In this document: piece by piece, positions 14,011 through 26,000 of the stretch
How positions within the stretch are numbered: the first letter of the stretch is position 1
Layout: every line of letters begins with the position of its first letter
Origin: Aselliscus stoliczkanus
Taxonomy: Eukaryota > Chordata > Mammalia > Chiroptera > Hipposideridae
Length of the DNA: 64,000 nucleotides
Assembly: GCA_033961575.1 (NCBI GenBank)
Contig: CM066727.1
Location: forward strand, 154,861,434 to 154,925,433
Direction: 5' to 3'
The notes under the pieces: model-generated
What the model saw: only the letters and a program-made list of their open reading frames with translations
Databases searched by the model: none
Told to the model about the DNA's origin: nothing
Translations under genes and position numbers: made by a program

Positions 14011-17000
14011 GAGTCGAAGGGGACTCGGGGCCCATTCAATTTCAGATCCCGGAGGTCGCGTGGAGAGTGGGATCTTACAGGCCTCCTCCTCCCAACCTCC
14101 AAGGGTCGTACGGACTAGCAAACAAGCTGAGTGTGGCCGAGAACCTGAAGCGAGGAAGTGGAAAGGGCCCCGGGAGCCCTAGGTGGGGCCTTGGAAAGGG
14201 AAGGGTTAACACAGGGCCAGACGCTCCAAGCCAAAGGAGCGGGTTCTTGGGAATCAAGTGTTTCTGGGGACACTAGTTTCTGAGAGTTGAGGGGAACAGG
14301 ATTAGTTGTGTGTGTGTGTTTGTGTGTTTTCAATAAAATTCCGCCTGAGCCCGTAGAAGAGGAGAAACCTGGTAGGGGCAGGGTGTGGTGGAGCCTTAGG
14401 CTCCCAAAATATGGAAAGGTGTCAGATTAGTGACAGGACGGGCCTGGCGGCCCGCAATGGAAGGAGGAGTGGTCATCTTGAAAGGATGGAGAGCCCTAGG
14501 GCTTGGAGAGCTGCTGCATTGAGCAAAGCAGAATCACAGCATACTTGGTCCGCCTTGTGTTGTTGGGGAAGGTGATTTCACCTTTTTTTTTTTTTTTTTG
14601 AGTAATTGGATCATACCTACTTCTCTAAGATGAAGATATTCACTAAGGACTTGATATGATTTTACAAGTATAGCTGTGGGTGATTTTGACTAAAATATAC
14701 TCAGACTCAGGAAAGGAGACTTCTTTCCAGTAGTTTTCAGGTAATGAGGTGGCACTTGGACATTTTTTTGTTCTTTTGGTCTTTGGAGCAGGAATGCCCT
14801 TTCTAGGGTGGGAATATATTGCAGAAAAAGTAATCTGTTATTTTCAGAAAAATTAGTATTATCTGTTTTTTATTACTTCTTTGATTTGCCTACTATTTTT
14901 GACAAACTCTTTCAAAAAAATATTTGTTGTATGTAGCTAGCTAGTCATTCATCTATTTATTCATAGTGTTTGTGTGTTGTTATCAAACTACTCTGCCAGA
15001 CTTCAAGTGCAAAAATAAAGATGATTTTAACTGAAGCAAATGAAACCCAAAGATCTAAATGCCTTTTCTGGGCCCTTGGGAACTTAGTGCTGCAGTGTTT
15101 TAAAGTGTAATCATTGTATTCATATTTCTGGGGTGGAGACACAAACCACTTGCCTCTCTTAGGAATAACCTAGATCCAGGTACTCTTTACCTTAGCACCC
15201 ATATGTGAGGGCTGAAAAAAGAGAAAGACAATGTAATGACTAAAAAGGAAAATGTGCAACTCAAGCACCCATCCCCCTAAAAAAAATTAATGGTTCTAAG
15301 AGTAGTTTCTGTGCTCATATAAACATATAACAATAGGAAATTTCTCCACATTAGTGATAAGAGGAAGTGCCTTGTTGCTCATAAACACCCATTTTATATA
15401 AACTTACATATATCTTCAGATTTCCAAAGAGTTCCCCCAGATGGCTGAAGACTATATCCCCTGGCAGAGCCACTGGAAAAGATCCTTTACCTGTGGGAAT
15501 TCTATCTGAATGTTTCTATGGTGCTCCAGTGTCCAGAGAGTAGGGGTGAATGGGAACACTGGGCTGAAAGCATTCTGGTATGGTGTTTCTTGGCCAGTAA
15601 GGACCGGTACCTTGTTCATCTCATGTTTGATCTTAGGAAAGTTTAACTCTAGAAGCAGTCTCGCTATTTTGTTTCTCTTTAAGACCTACTACTTTAGTTA
15701 GCAATATAACTGACTGCTGGTTTGCCAGTTCTTCTCTTGTTGCACCCGTCTTCCATAAAGGTAATAGAAGCCACTCTTACAGTATAGTAAAAGATATATC
15801 AGAAATATCAGTTCAGATAGTTGTCTTTCCTACATTTTCTCATTTCTCAAATCCCACATACTTAGTTTCTAGAAGCAATTCATGGAGTAATCATAGACTG
15901 TAAGAGCTAGAATTCCAGCCTCCTCTTTACAGTTAAACTGAGGCTTAGAAACATCCTGCAGCTTTTCACAGGTTTCATACTCACCTGGAGGAGGAGCTAG
16001 AACTAAGATCCAGATCCTTTTCCCCAGACCCTTTGCCACTGTATGAAGTGACCATCTTTTTTCCTGTTCCTTAATTCACTTTCAAGGGTTAAGATTTAAC
16101 CTCCTGTTCCTAGTATTCTAGGATTTGAAGAACAAACCCCGGCTCATCTTATTCTTTTTTTTTTTTTTTTTAAGATTTTATTGGAAATTGGAATTGGGGA
16201 GGGGTACAGTGTTGGGAAATTGGGGAAGGGGAACATTGTCTTTTTCCAGGACCCATCAGCTCCAAATCAAGTTGTTGTCCTTCAGTCTTAGTTGTGGTGG
16301 GCGCAAGCTCAGCTCCAAGTTCAGTCGCCCCTTTCAATCTAGTTGCACGGGTGGGGGGTCACATAGTCCACCATACTGTGCGGGAGTTGAACCAGCAACC
16401 TTGTTGTTAAGAGCATGCACTCTCACCAGCTCAGCAGTAGCTCAGCTCTGGTGCAGCTCACTGGCCCATGTGGGAATCGAACCAGCGACCCTGTTGCTCA
16501 GAACTCCCACTCTAACCAACTGAGCCACTGGGCCAGCCCTCATCTTGTTCTTTATTGTTTAACATAATGTGTTTGAACTTTGCATTTATTTTTTTTATTT
16601 TTTGAGGGCAGTATCACTGGCCCTCATATGTGGGACCCGAACCGAGGCCGCTGGCTTCCTAAGCCAGCGCTTAACCACTGCGCCACTCGGCCAGCCCAGT
16701 GCTTGGTGCATTTTTTGTTTGTTTGTTTTTGAGGGCAGTGTCACTGACCCTCATGTGGGACCCGAACCGAACCGGGGCCACTGGTTTCCCAAGCCAGCAC
16801 TTAACCACTGCACCACTCGGTTGGCCCTGAACTTTGCATTTTTTTTGTTTCAAATTGTCCTGCGTTTTTTTTGTTTTGTTTTTTTAAGAGGGCAGTGTCA
16901 CTGGCCCTCACATATGGGACCCGAACCAGGGCCGCCGGCCTCCCAAGTCAGCACTCAACCACCGTGCCACTTGGCCGACCCTGTCCTGCATATTTTTTTT

Positions 17001-20000
17001 TTTTTTTTTTTTTAGCTGAGCCATCCTGCCACCTGTTGGCAGCTCAACGGCAACTCAGCTCAGGCTGGCCTCGAACAGCTGTTGCTCAGAGCTCAGCTTG
17101 CACTCTTGAGCGAGCTCTTAACCAACTTAGCCACTCTGCCAGCCCTTGTCCTGCATATTTTAATGAATCTTATACTATGCCCCTTGATGAATTATCTCTA
17201 TTTGTTTTTAAGAATCTCCCAAAGAATAAATGTCGTTTACAATTTGGTCTCCTTTTCTCTTCCTTGTCATCAACCACAGTGAGCATTTATTTTTTAAGTT
17301 CCCACATTCCCTAGAGAACTGCATCCTTGATAGGGGTGACTTGAAAAGCTACCAGACCATAAGTAAACTGTATCTAGCTAACTATATTGCTAAAGAACTG
17401 CAGATAGGAGAAAATTACCTACCAAAGAATGGAGATTTTCTTTTGTGGGCCTCTGATGACTGGTTGCATTGTGAGGGCCTGCACCTTACAAAAATGCCTT
17501 GGGTATAGGAGTAAGTATTTGAGAAGGGTCCCCCATCATCTACTCAGATGCCCAGAGGAGTAACTGGAATCTAAATCTTCAACCTGAAATGTATGTTTGA
17601 CTTGACTGAGAGAGGCAAAACTGTAATTCCTTTGTTTCTATTGTATTTCACCATGGTATATTGGCATGTTGTGCACCTTCCTACAGCTCCTTTTCTTTCT
17701 CTCTTTCTCCCTTCTGGCCATATACAAATTCACAATACCCTATACCCTCTCAAAAGAGAGATAAGAAACTCACCTGTTTTGTAAAACTTCTTTTAATATC
17801 ATGTTGATGATGATTGAGACCTGAGGGAAAGAGTGGTTCAAGCTAGGACTGCTATGTCCTACTTAAATGAATCTTTAAGGTAAAATTGTTTGCAATTTAA
17901 TATCTAGTCCCTTGAGCACTTTTTCCTAGGGATCAAGTAGGAGCTTGAGACTTAATATTGACACCATCAGAGCTATATAGGCTCATTTATTTTGAATATG
18001 GTATTGCAATAGAGCTTTATATTGCCAGAAGAAAATTATTTTGTGAATTATACAGGAGATAGACTAGAGCTCTTCTTGCTGCTCATTCATTATTCCAATC
18101 CCCTCTTCTCTCTTGTTACTTCAAGGCAACCTCACTGGGGTGTCTAAAGAGCCTTCTCAATACCATGCTCTCTCACCCGGGGACCGAACGGATTCACTTG
18201 CTGGCCTGTCATGTAACTGGTAGCAAGAGTAGTGACTCGTTTTTTTGTGTCAAGTTTCTTAACCACTCATTTCACCTTCCTCTTGTAAACATTGCTCGTT
18301 GCATACTGCCTTTTTTTTCCCTCCTGTTCTCCCCTATTTCCTCTAAGAAGAGGAAGAACTTTTTTTTCCTCTTCCTGGCAAGCCTGCTGACCTCCTCTCA
18401 AATCCATTGTGACCCAATATTTGTAGGTCCTCTAGACAGGGGAGAGAGGCTTTGGGAAGAATGGACATAGCTCCTGAGTAGGCTATCAGGGAGACTTGCC
18501 TATTCCACTGCATCCCTAAAGGTGTTCTGTTGGGCGTTATTGAATTGTAAATCACGGACTTAAATCCGGTTTGTAGATCCAGCAGAACGAGATTGAAAAA
18601 GATGGTCACATGGCCCTGCCCTTATCTAAGAATCCACCTAATAAGCTCCAGATGGTCGGAAGCTTTATGTATTCCTCCTCTCTCTGGGAAAACTTCTTTC
18701 CCCAGCCCTTTCTGCACAGTGGGTGTTGATGCTCTGCAGAAAACCCTGAATACTATTATGCTTGAAGTCAGGTTCCTGGCTTATCCCTGGAGACAGTATA
18801 TTCGTCACAGAAAAAGAAACATGTCAGATATTTTTGCTTTATCCACTTCCTGAGTCAGAAAACCAGGGTCTCTTACGTAGGTAAAGAAATCCATGGAAGA
18901 GGAGGCAGCAAGTAAAACCTGTATCCTACTTATAGAGTAGGAAAGCAAGGTTAATACCTATTTTGGCTTCCTCTCCAGAGGTATGTTTAGGCAGATAAAG
19001 CTGCTTTCTTAAGAATTCACTGAGTTTTGAGCTCTTTGTGCTTGAATCCACTCCTACATTATCTTTGGGGAAGTTAAGGTGTTACTGTAAAAGGAGTTAA
19101 CTAACCATAATCACATCTAACTAAAAAAAAAATAAAAAAATCTGAAACTAGTTTCCTTAGATACGAAGGCAGTTTTCCCAGATATGAAGAATTCTCTGAA
19201 TTATCTAAAACTGTGCTGTCCAGTACAGTAACCACTAGTTAGAACAGTAGCTGCTAGTTTGGGAGTCTTTCAAATGTGACTAGTCAGAGTGTGTTCTCAG
19301 TGTAAAATATGCGCGAGCTTTCGAAGACGTAGTGCAAAAAAAGTAAGGTATCCTAATTTTTAACATAATTACATATTGACATGATAGTATTTGGATATGA
19401 CATATTAAACGCAGTATATTATCAAAATTAAAACTTTTTTACATTTTAAAATGTGGCTATTAGAAATTTTAAAATTACATATGTGGCTCACATATTTCTG
19501 TTGAACAGTGCTGGTGATATTGGTCAAATAAATATTAATAACCAAAATGAGAATTATAATATAAATTTACATTTGAATCAGTTTTTAGGACCAGAAGATA
19601 ATCGGTCCTAAGTATATTGGACTATACTTTAAACAACTGGTCTTTCTGAAAAATTCTAGTAAAAAAACGTGGAATTTCTCAAATGTAAATCATGGACCAG
19701 CCAAGTGGCACGTTGGTTAAGAGCTGGCTTGGGATGCCAGCAGCCCCGGTTCGGATCCCAAGTATGAGTGCCAGTGACACTGCCCTCTACAGCTAAGATG
19801 GTGAACAACAGTTCCACCTGGAGCTGGGCTGCTGTGAGTCCCTGGGATGGCATAGCCGCAACCCCTGCTGCAGAGGACTGCCATAGGCCACAGTGAGTGG
19901 CCCGCAGCCAGCATGAGCTGCCAAGAGCAGCTGTGATCGGCCGTCCAGAGGCCGGCAACCGATCTGCCTCAACCTAGAAGAACACAATGATGATACCAAC

Positions 20001-23000
20001 ATGGGCCAGTGAAGCAACATCCTCCACAACTAAACTGAAGAACAAAAGGACAGCAACTTGTCTGTTCCCCTTCCCCAATTCCCCAATGCTGTTCCCCTCC
20101 CCAAATTCCCCAATAAAATCTTTTTTTTTTTTTTTATTTTTTTTTAAGATTTTATTGGGGAATTGGTGGAGGGGAACAGCGTTGGGGAATCGGGGAAGGG
20201 GAACAGACAAGTTGCTGTCCTTTTGTTCTTCAGTTTAGTTGTGGAGGATGTTGCTTCACTGTTGGTATCGTCATTGCACTCTTCCCGGATGAGGCAGATC
20301 GGGTCGCTGGCCTCTGGATGTCGCTCACCGCGGCTATTGGCAGCTCACGCTTGGCTGCCAGCCGCTCACGCTGGCTGTGGGCCACTCACTGTAGCCTATG
20401 GCAGCCCACTGCAGCAGGGGCTGCAGCCCACACTATCACCGGGGCTCGCACAGCCCAGCTCCAGGTGGAGCTGTTGTTAGCTGTAGAGGGCAGTGTCACT
20501 GGCCCTCATGTGGGATCCGAACCGGGGCCGCTGGCATCCCAAAACCAGCGCTTAACCAATGCGCCACTCGGCCGGCCCCAATAAAATCTTTTAAAAAATA
20601 AAAATAAAATAAAATGTAAATCATTTCCTAAATGACTTAGTTACAGCCTGTTTTGAGTAATCTTCGATTGACAGTGCCTTTATCCAAGCATTGCTCTGTA
20701 GTTTTGCTTTTCTGCATATATCTTCTCAGTTGAATAGTTAATGATCTGTAAACGAACAAGTTGGACAAGTAGTTAAATGTACATGAGCCATGCAGAGCCC
20801 TGGTAAGGCCATGAGAATAATCACACTATTATTTCTGTTCTCAAAATTATGGAGTTTCTGAAAAGGTATTCCTTGTAGTGTTTAGCTTTCTTTCTTTTTT
20901 TTTTTTTTTTTTTTTTTGAGGGCAGTGTCACTGGCCCTCATATATGGGACCCGAACCAGGGCTGCTGGCTTCCCAAACCAGCGCTTAATCACGGCGCCAC
21001 TCGGCCGGCCCTAGTCCCCCTAGTCTTTAGCATTTTTAAGAAGTCTCAATTATAGGCACAGTCTCAAACTAAATCAGATTGCCAGATATCAAATTATGTC
21101 CAAGAATAAAAAGGCGAATAAGTCATGATGTCTACCATCAGAAAGAGAGCAAGAAAATCAGTGGTTAAAATACAGTGTAATAAATGTATGCACACAGGTA
21201 ACTTACAGGAATTTGGAGAAGGTAGACACAGTTTCTTTTGACAGTTGTTAACTAAAATATGGGCTTAATGTCTCACTAACAAACACTTGTTTCTTGTACT
21301 ATGAAGGATAGTCAAAACTTCTTGAGAAAGATCTTTTTAGCCTTTTTCTCTATTCTACCTCTTGTTTGGCATGCCTACGTTTGTGTGTTTCTACTTTAAG
21401 CAAATGCATTAAGTTGTATAGTCAGTCATCCATTTAAAAAAGATGAATATGGGGCCAGCCAAGTGGCCCAGTTGGTTAAGAGTTGGCTTAGAGTGCTGGC
21501 TTTGAGCAACAGGGCCGCCAGTTTGATTCCCACATTGGGCCAATGAATGCTGCACCCTAGCTAAGCTGTCACTGAGCTGCCAAAAGGTGGCAGGATGTCT
21601 CAGTGGGTGTAACAACAAAATTGCCTGTTCAGTGGTGGGCTACACCCACCCGCAACTAAAGATTGAACTCAACACCTTGAGCTGAGCTGCTGCCTGGATG
21701 GCTCAGTGGATAGGGCATGCACTCTTACCAACAAAGCTGCTGGTTCGACTCCCACATGGGATGGTGGCTACGCCCACCCACAACTAAGATTGAACACAGC
21801 AACTTGAGCTTAGAGGCCATGAGCTGCCGATGGAAAGCCAGATGGCGACTGGTGCCCTCCACAACGAAGATTGAAGAACAACAACTTGGCTGGTCCCCTC
21901 CCCCAATTCCCCAATAAAATCTTTTAAAAAAATAAAATAGGGCCGGCCGAGTGGTGCATTGGTTAAGAGCTGGTTTTGGGATGCCAGTGGCCCCGGTTCG
22001 GATCCCACATGTGAGGGCCAGTGACACTGCCCTCTACAGCTAACAACAGCTCCACCTGGAGCTGGGCTGTGTGAGCCCTGGCGATGGTGTAGGCTGCAGC
22101 CCCTGCTGCAGTGGGCTGCCATAGGCTACAGTGAGTGGCCGGCAGCCAGCGTGAGCTGCCAATAGCGACGGTGAACGACATCCAGAGGCCGGCGACTGAT
22201 CTGCCTCATCCAGGAAGAGCGCAATGACGATACCAATATGGGCCAGTGACGCAACATCCTCCGCAACTAGACTGAAGAACAAAAGGACAGCAACTTGTCT
22301 GTTCCCCTTCCCCGATTCCCCAATGCTGTTCCCCTCCCCCAATTCCCCAATAAAATCTTTAAAAATAAAATAAAATAAAAAAGATAACTATGTTTAATGA
22401 AAGAACTATGCAGTTGTAAAGGGGAGGAATTCTAAAACAATGAGAGCCTCGGGACCCCCTTGTATTCTCCAAACACACTTGGAGAACTGCTCCTCTATAG
22501 CAAATAAAATATTTACTAGCACAATGAAACTACAACTTAGTCTTAAATTAGTTTGCGTCTATCTGAAGCATCTGAACATACTTACATACTCTAATTCTTA
22601 TCTCAAGACTTATTTCCTTTATAATAAGGTAAGATGTAAGCAGGATGCTGATCCTTCCTTCTCATCCCATTACCGGTAGGTTATGTACATTACATTGCAC
22701 AAGTGTTAATCATCTTAATTCTTTAAGGCTCTGTATAGGTCTAAGTGAAAATAACTTTGCTGTAAGTGGGATAAGGAGTGAAGGATAGTCTGGTATAAAT
22801 CTACACTGTGTGCCTCGGTTTAGGGTAGTATATGTCAGAGAGGTCCTTTTCTTTATAGTCTTTTTCTGGGGTTTTAAGAGCAAGTTTGCCAATTTTAAAA
22901 AACAGTCCTTAAAAAAAATCTCCAAAATTACTTAATGCACAGTTCACACAAGACATGTTAGATTTGGGGGGATAGGTGTTTTTGAAAAGCTCAGTACCTT

Positions 23001-26000
23001 GTACACAGCAAACACACAAAAATCCTATCCTTTTAAGAATTTACTCAAAAAAATACACTGAGGGCCGGCCAAGTGGCACATTGGTTAAGAGCTGGTTTTG
23101 GGATGCCAGTGGCCCCGGTTCAGATCCCACACATGAGGGCCAGTGACACTGCCCTCTACAGCTTACAACAGCTCCACCTGGAGCTGGGCTGCAAGTCCCG
23201 GCAACGGCGTGGCTGCAGCCCCTGCTGCAGTGGGCTGCCATAGGCTACAGTGAGTGGCCGGCAACCAGTGTGAGCTGCCAAGAGCCGCGGTGAGCGACCA
23301 TCCAGAGGACGGCGATCCGATCTGCCTCATCCAGGAGGAACACAATGATTATGCCAATATGGTCCAGTGAAGCAACGTCCTCCATAACTAGACTGAAGAA
23401 CAAAAAGACAGCAACTTGTCTGTTCCCCTTCCCCGATTCCCCAAAGCTGTTCCCGTCCCCCAATTCCCCAATAAAAATCTTAAAAAAAAAACAAAAAAAA
23501 AAAAAACACTGACATGAATGCATATGTATAAGGAATATACAAGACAATTATGGCTGGGAGTTACCAGCACATACATACACTAATACATTAGTATAATTTA
23601 GTAATTCTTAAATTTTTTGTTCTCAGCGTTTTTTCACTCTTAAAAATTATTGAGGATCTCAAAAGATATCTATCAATATATCTATCAATTTTTCCATATT
23701 TGAAATTAAAATTGAGAAATTTAAGAAATATACTTATTTCATTAAAAACAGCAATAGTAAACCTATTACATGTTAACATAAGTAACATATTTTTGAAAAA
23801 TGTTTAGTGCAAAGAATAGCATTGATTTTACATTTTTGCAAGTCTTTATTATTATTTTTTTTTTTTAAAGATTTTATTGGGAAATTGGGAAGGGGAACAG
23901 TGTTGCGGGAACTGGGGAAAGGGAAAAGCCAAGTTGTTGTCCTTCAGTCTTAGTTGTGGAGGGTACAGCTAGCTCAGCTCCAAGTCCATTCGCCATCCAG
24001 ACGCCCCATCAGCAGCTCGCGGCCGCTTAGCTCAAGGTGCCGTGTTCAATCTTAGTTGTGGGGTGGGCATAGCCCACCATCCCATGCGGGAGTCGAACCA
24101 GCAACCTTATTGTTAGGAGCACGTGCTCTCACCAGCTGAGCCATCCTGCCACCTCTTGACAGCTCAACGGCAGCTCATCTCAGGCACAGCTCACTGGCCC
24201 ATGTGGGAATCAATCCAGTGACCCTGTTGCCCAGAGCTTGTGCTCTTAACCAACTGAGCCACTTGGCTGGCCCGCAAATCTCTTTAATGTCTGGCTCAAT
24301 AAAAGATAATGGAATTCTCCTCACTGGCTTCTACATTCAATCTCTTGTGATATGTTGTTTTTGTTGAAATATGTAAATAAAAGCCCACCTCACATGGATA
24401 TGGCATTGGAAAAGGGAAGTATTTTTTCTTTCTTACTACACCAAAACACAAGCAGTAGTTTCTTAAAAGTTGGTTGGGGCTGGCCGAGTGGCTCATTGGT
24501 TAAAAGTTGGCTTGGGAGTGCAAACTCTGACAGCAGGGCCACTGATTTAGATCCCACATGGGCCAGTGACACTGTGCCCCCTATAGCTAAGATGGTGAAC
24601 AATAGCTCGACCTGGAGCTGGGCTGCCGTGAGTTGCCAGCAACAGCGTAGGCTGCCGTGAGCTGCCGACCAATGGCCAGCGACCAATCTGCCTCGGCCGG
24701 GAAAAGCAAAATGATCACAATACCAACATGGGCCAGTGAAGCGACGTCCTCCACAACTAGACTGAAGAACAAAAGAACAGGCCCGGCCAAGTGGCCTGGT
24801 GGTTAAGAGCTGGCTTGGGAAGCCAGCGGCCCTGGTTCGGATCCCACATATGAGGGCCAGTGACACTGCCCCCCAAAAAAAAATTTTTTTTAATTTAAAA
24901 AAAGAACAAAAGGACAGCAACTTGTCTGTTCCCCTTCCTTGATTCCCTAATGCTATTCCTTCCCCCAACTTCCCAATAAAATCTTAAAAAAAAAAAAAAT
25001 TGGTTGCATTGTGGAATCTGAAACCATATCAATGAACTTTTTGTTCATGTTAAAATTCATTGGCCTGTCTTAACACTTTAAATGGATATCATATATTGGT
25101 CATTGGAAAATACTGGTTTACTGAGTTATATAGATCTCCCAAATGTCAATACATTTCATTGTACAATATTAAAAAGTCATTAGTTCAATCTTACAGTAAC
25201 TAATCTCATCAAAAAGTGTTTGAAGTATTGGGAAGTTGTCAAGCTCACAGGCAGAGATATAAGTTCTTTAAAATTCTGATTTTCACTTGGAAGCTTGAAT
25301 TTTATCATTGACAACAATGTTTGTTTTTTACTTTTTTTTGAGGGCAGTGTCACTGGCCCTCATATGTGGGACCGAACCAGGGCCGCTGGCTTCCCAAGCC
25401 AGCACTTAACCACCACGCCACTCGGCCGGCCCTAACAATGTTTGTTTTTTAAAGTTACAGGCTTATTTCATTCATTTTCAAGAAGATGTCTCCTAAATAC
25501 CCAGGTCTGAATAACCTTAGTTTATCCTTGGTCATTCTTTCAGGTAAAAATGAATGTTCTATGAAAAAGAGATTTAGTTTAGCACGCAACTGAGCCAAGT
25601 GCATTTCTTTGAGACAGCCGTATATGTACACCAATGTTTTGTACCATCATTGCAAATTGCAAGACAGTAACAAATAATGTCTTAATATTATGAAAATTGT
25701 TTTGACTTTATAGGCCCCCAGGGAGTAGTATCTCAGGGACCCTCCATGGTTCAGACCATACTTTGAGATCTTCTGCTATAGTTGAGTGAGATCACCCAGG
25801 GTGTTTAGAGTAAAGAAAAAAAAACCCACACAGAACTCTGAGGAAACACCTTGTTTTGGGATAAGGCAAAGGAAAAAGAAACCCAAAGGGAGACAAGAAG
25901 TATGACAGTCTTACAGTATTTGATAAAAGTTAGCATTTAATAAGTATTTACTTTGTCCCAGGCACTGTTCTAAGTGTTAAACATAGTGACTTTATGAAGT

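Larger units (their letters stand above)
23596..25778 (-). pseudogene. hAT-type DNA transposon remnant with decayed transposase
   Basis: About 1.1 kb of old sequence, spread out by later SINE insertions (23851-24273, 24477-24990, 25331-25433). The minus strand retains a hAT C-terminal-like piece (YPCEVGF followed by [11 protein letters not shown]) around 24296-24420. The end resembles hAT/Charlie termini (tactttgagatc). The family name is not assigned; broken by stops. Confidence 0.6.

Noticed and set aside
13041..14102. 353-codon minus-strand ORF (and overlapping 249-codon ORF) across the CERS5 promoter
   Set aside because: Lies in a CpG island antisense to CERS5 exon 1. Pro/Arg/Ser-rich low-complexity composition arises from GC-rich sequence; no domain seen.
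24390..24968. 192-codon minus-strand ORF
   Set aside because: Runs through nested SINEs and the tip of a hAT remnant; not a gene.
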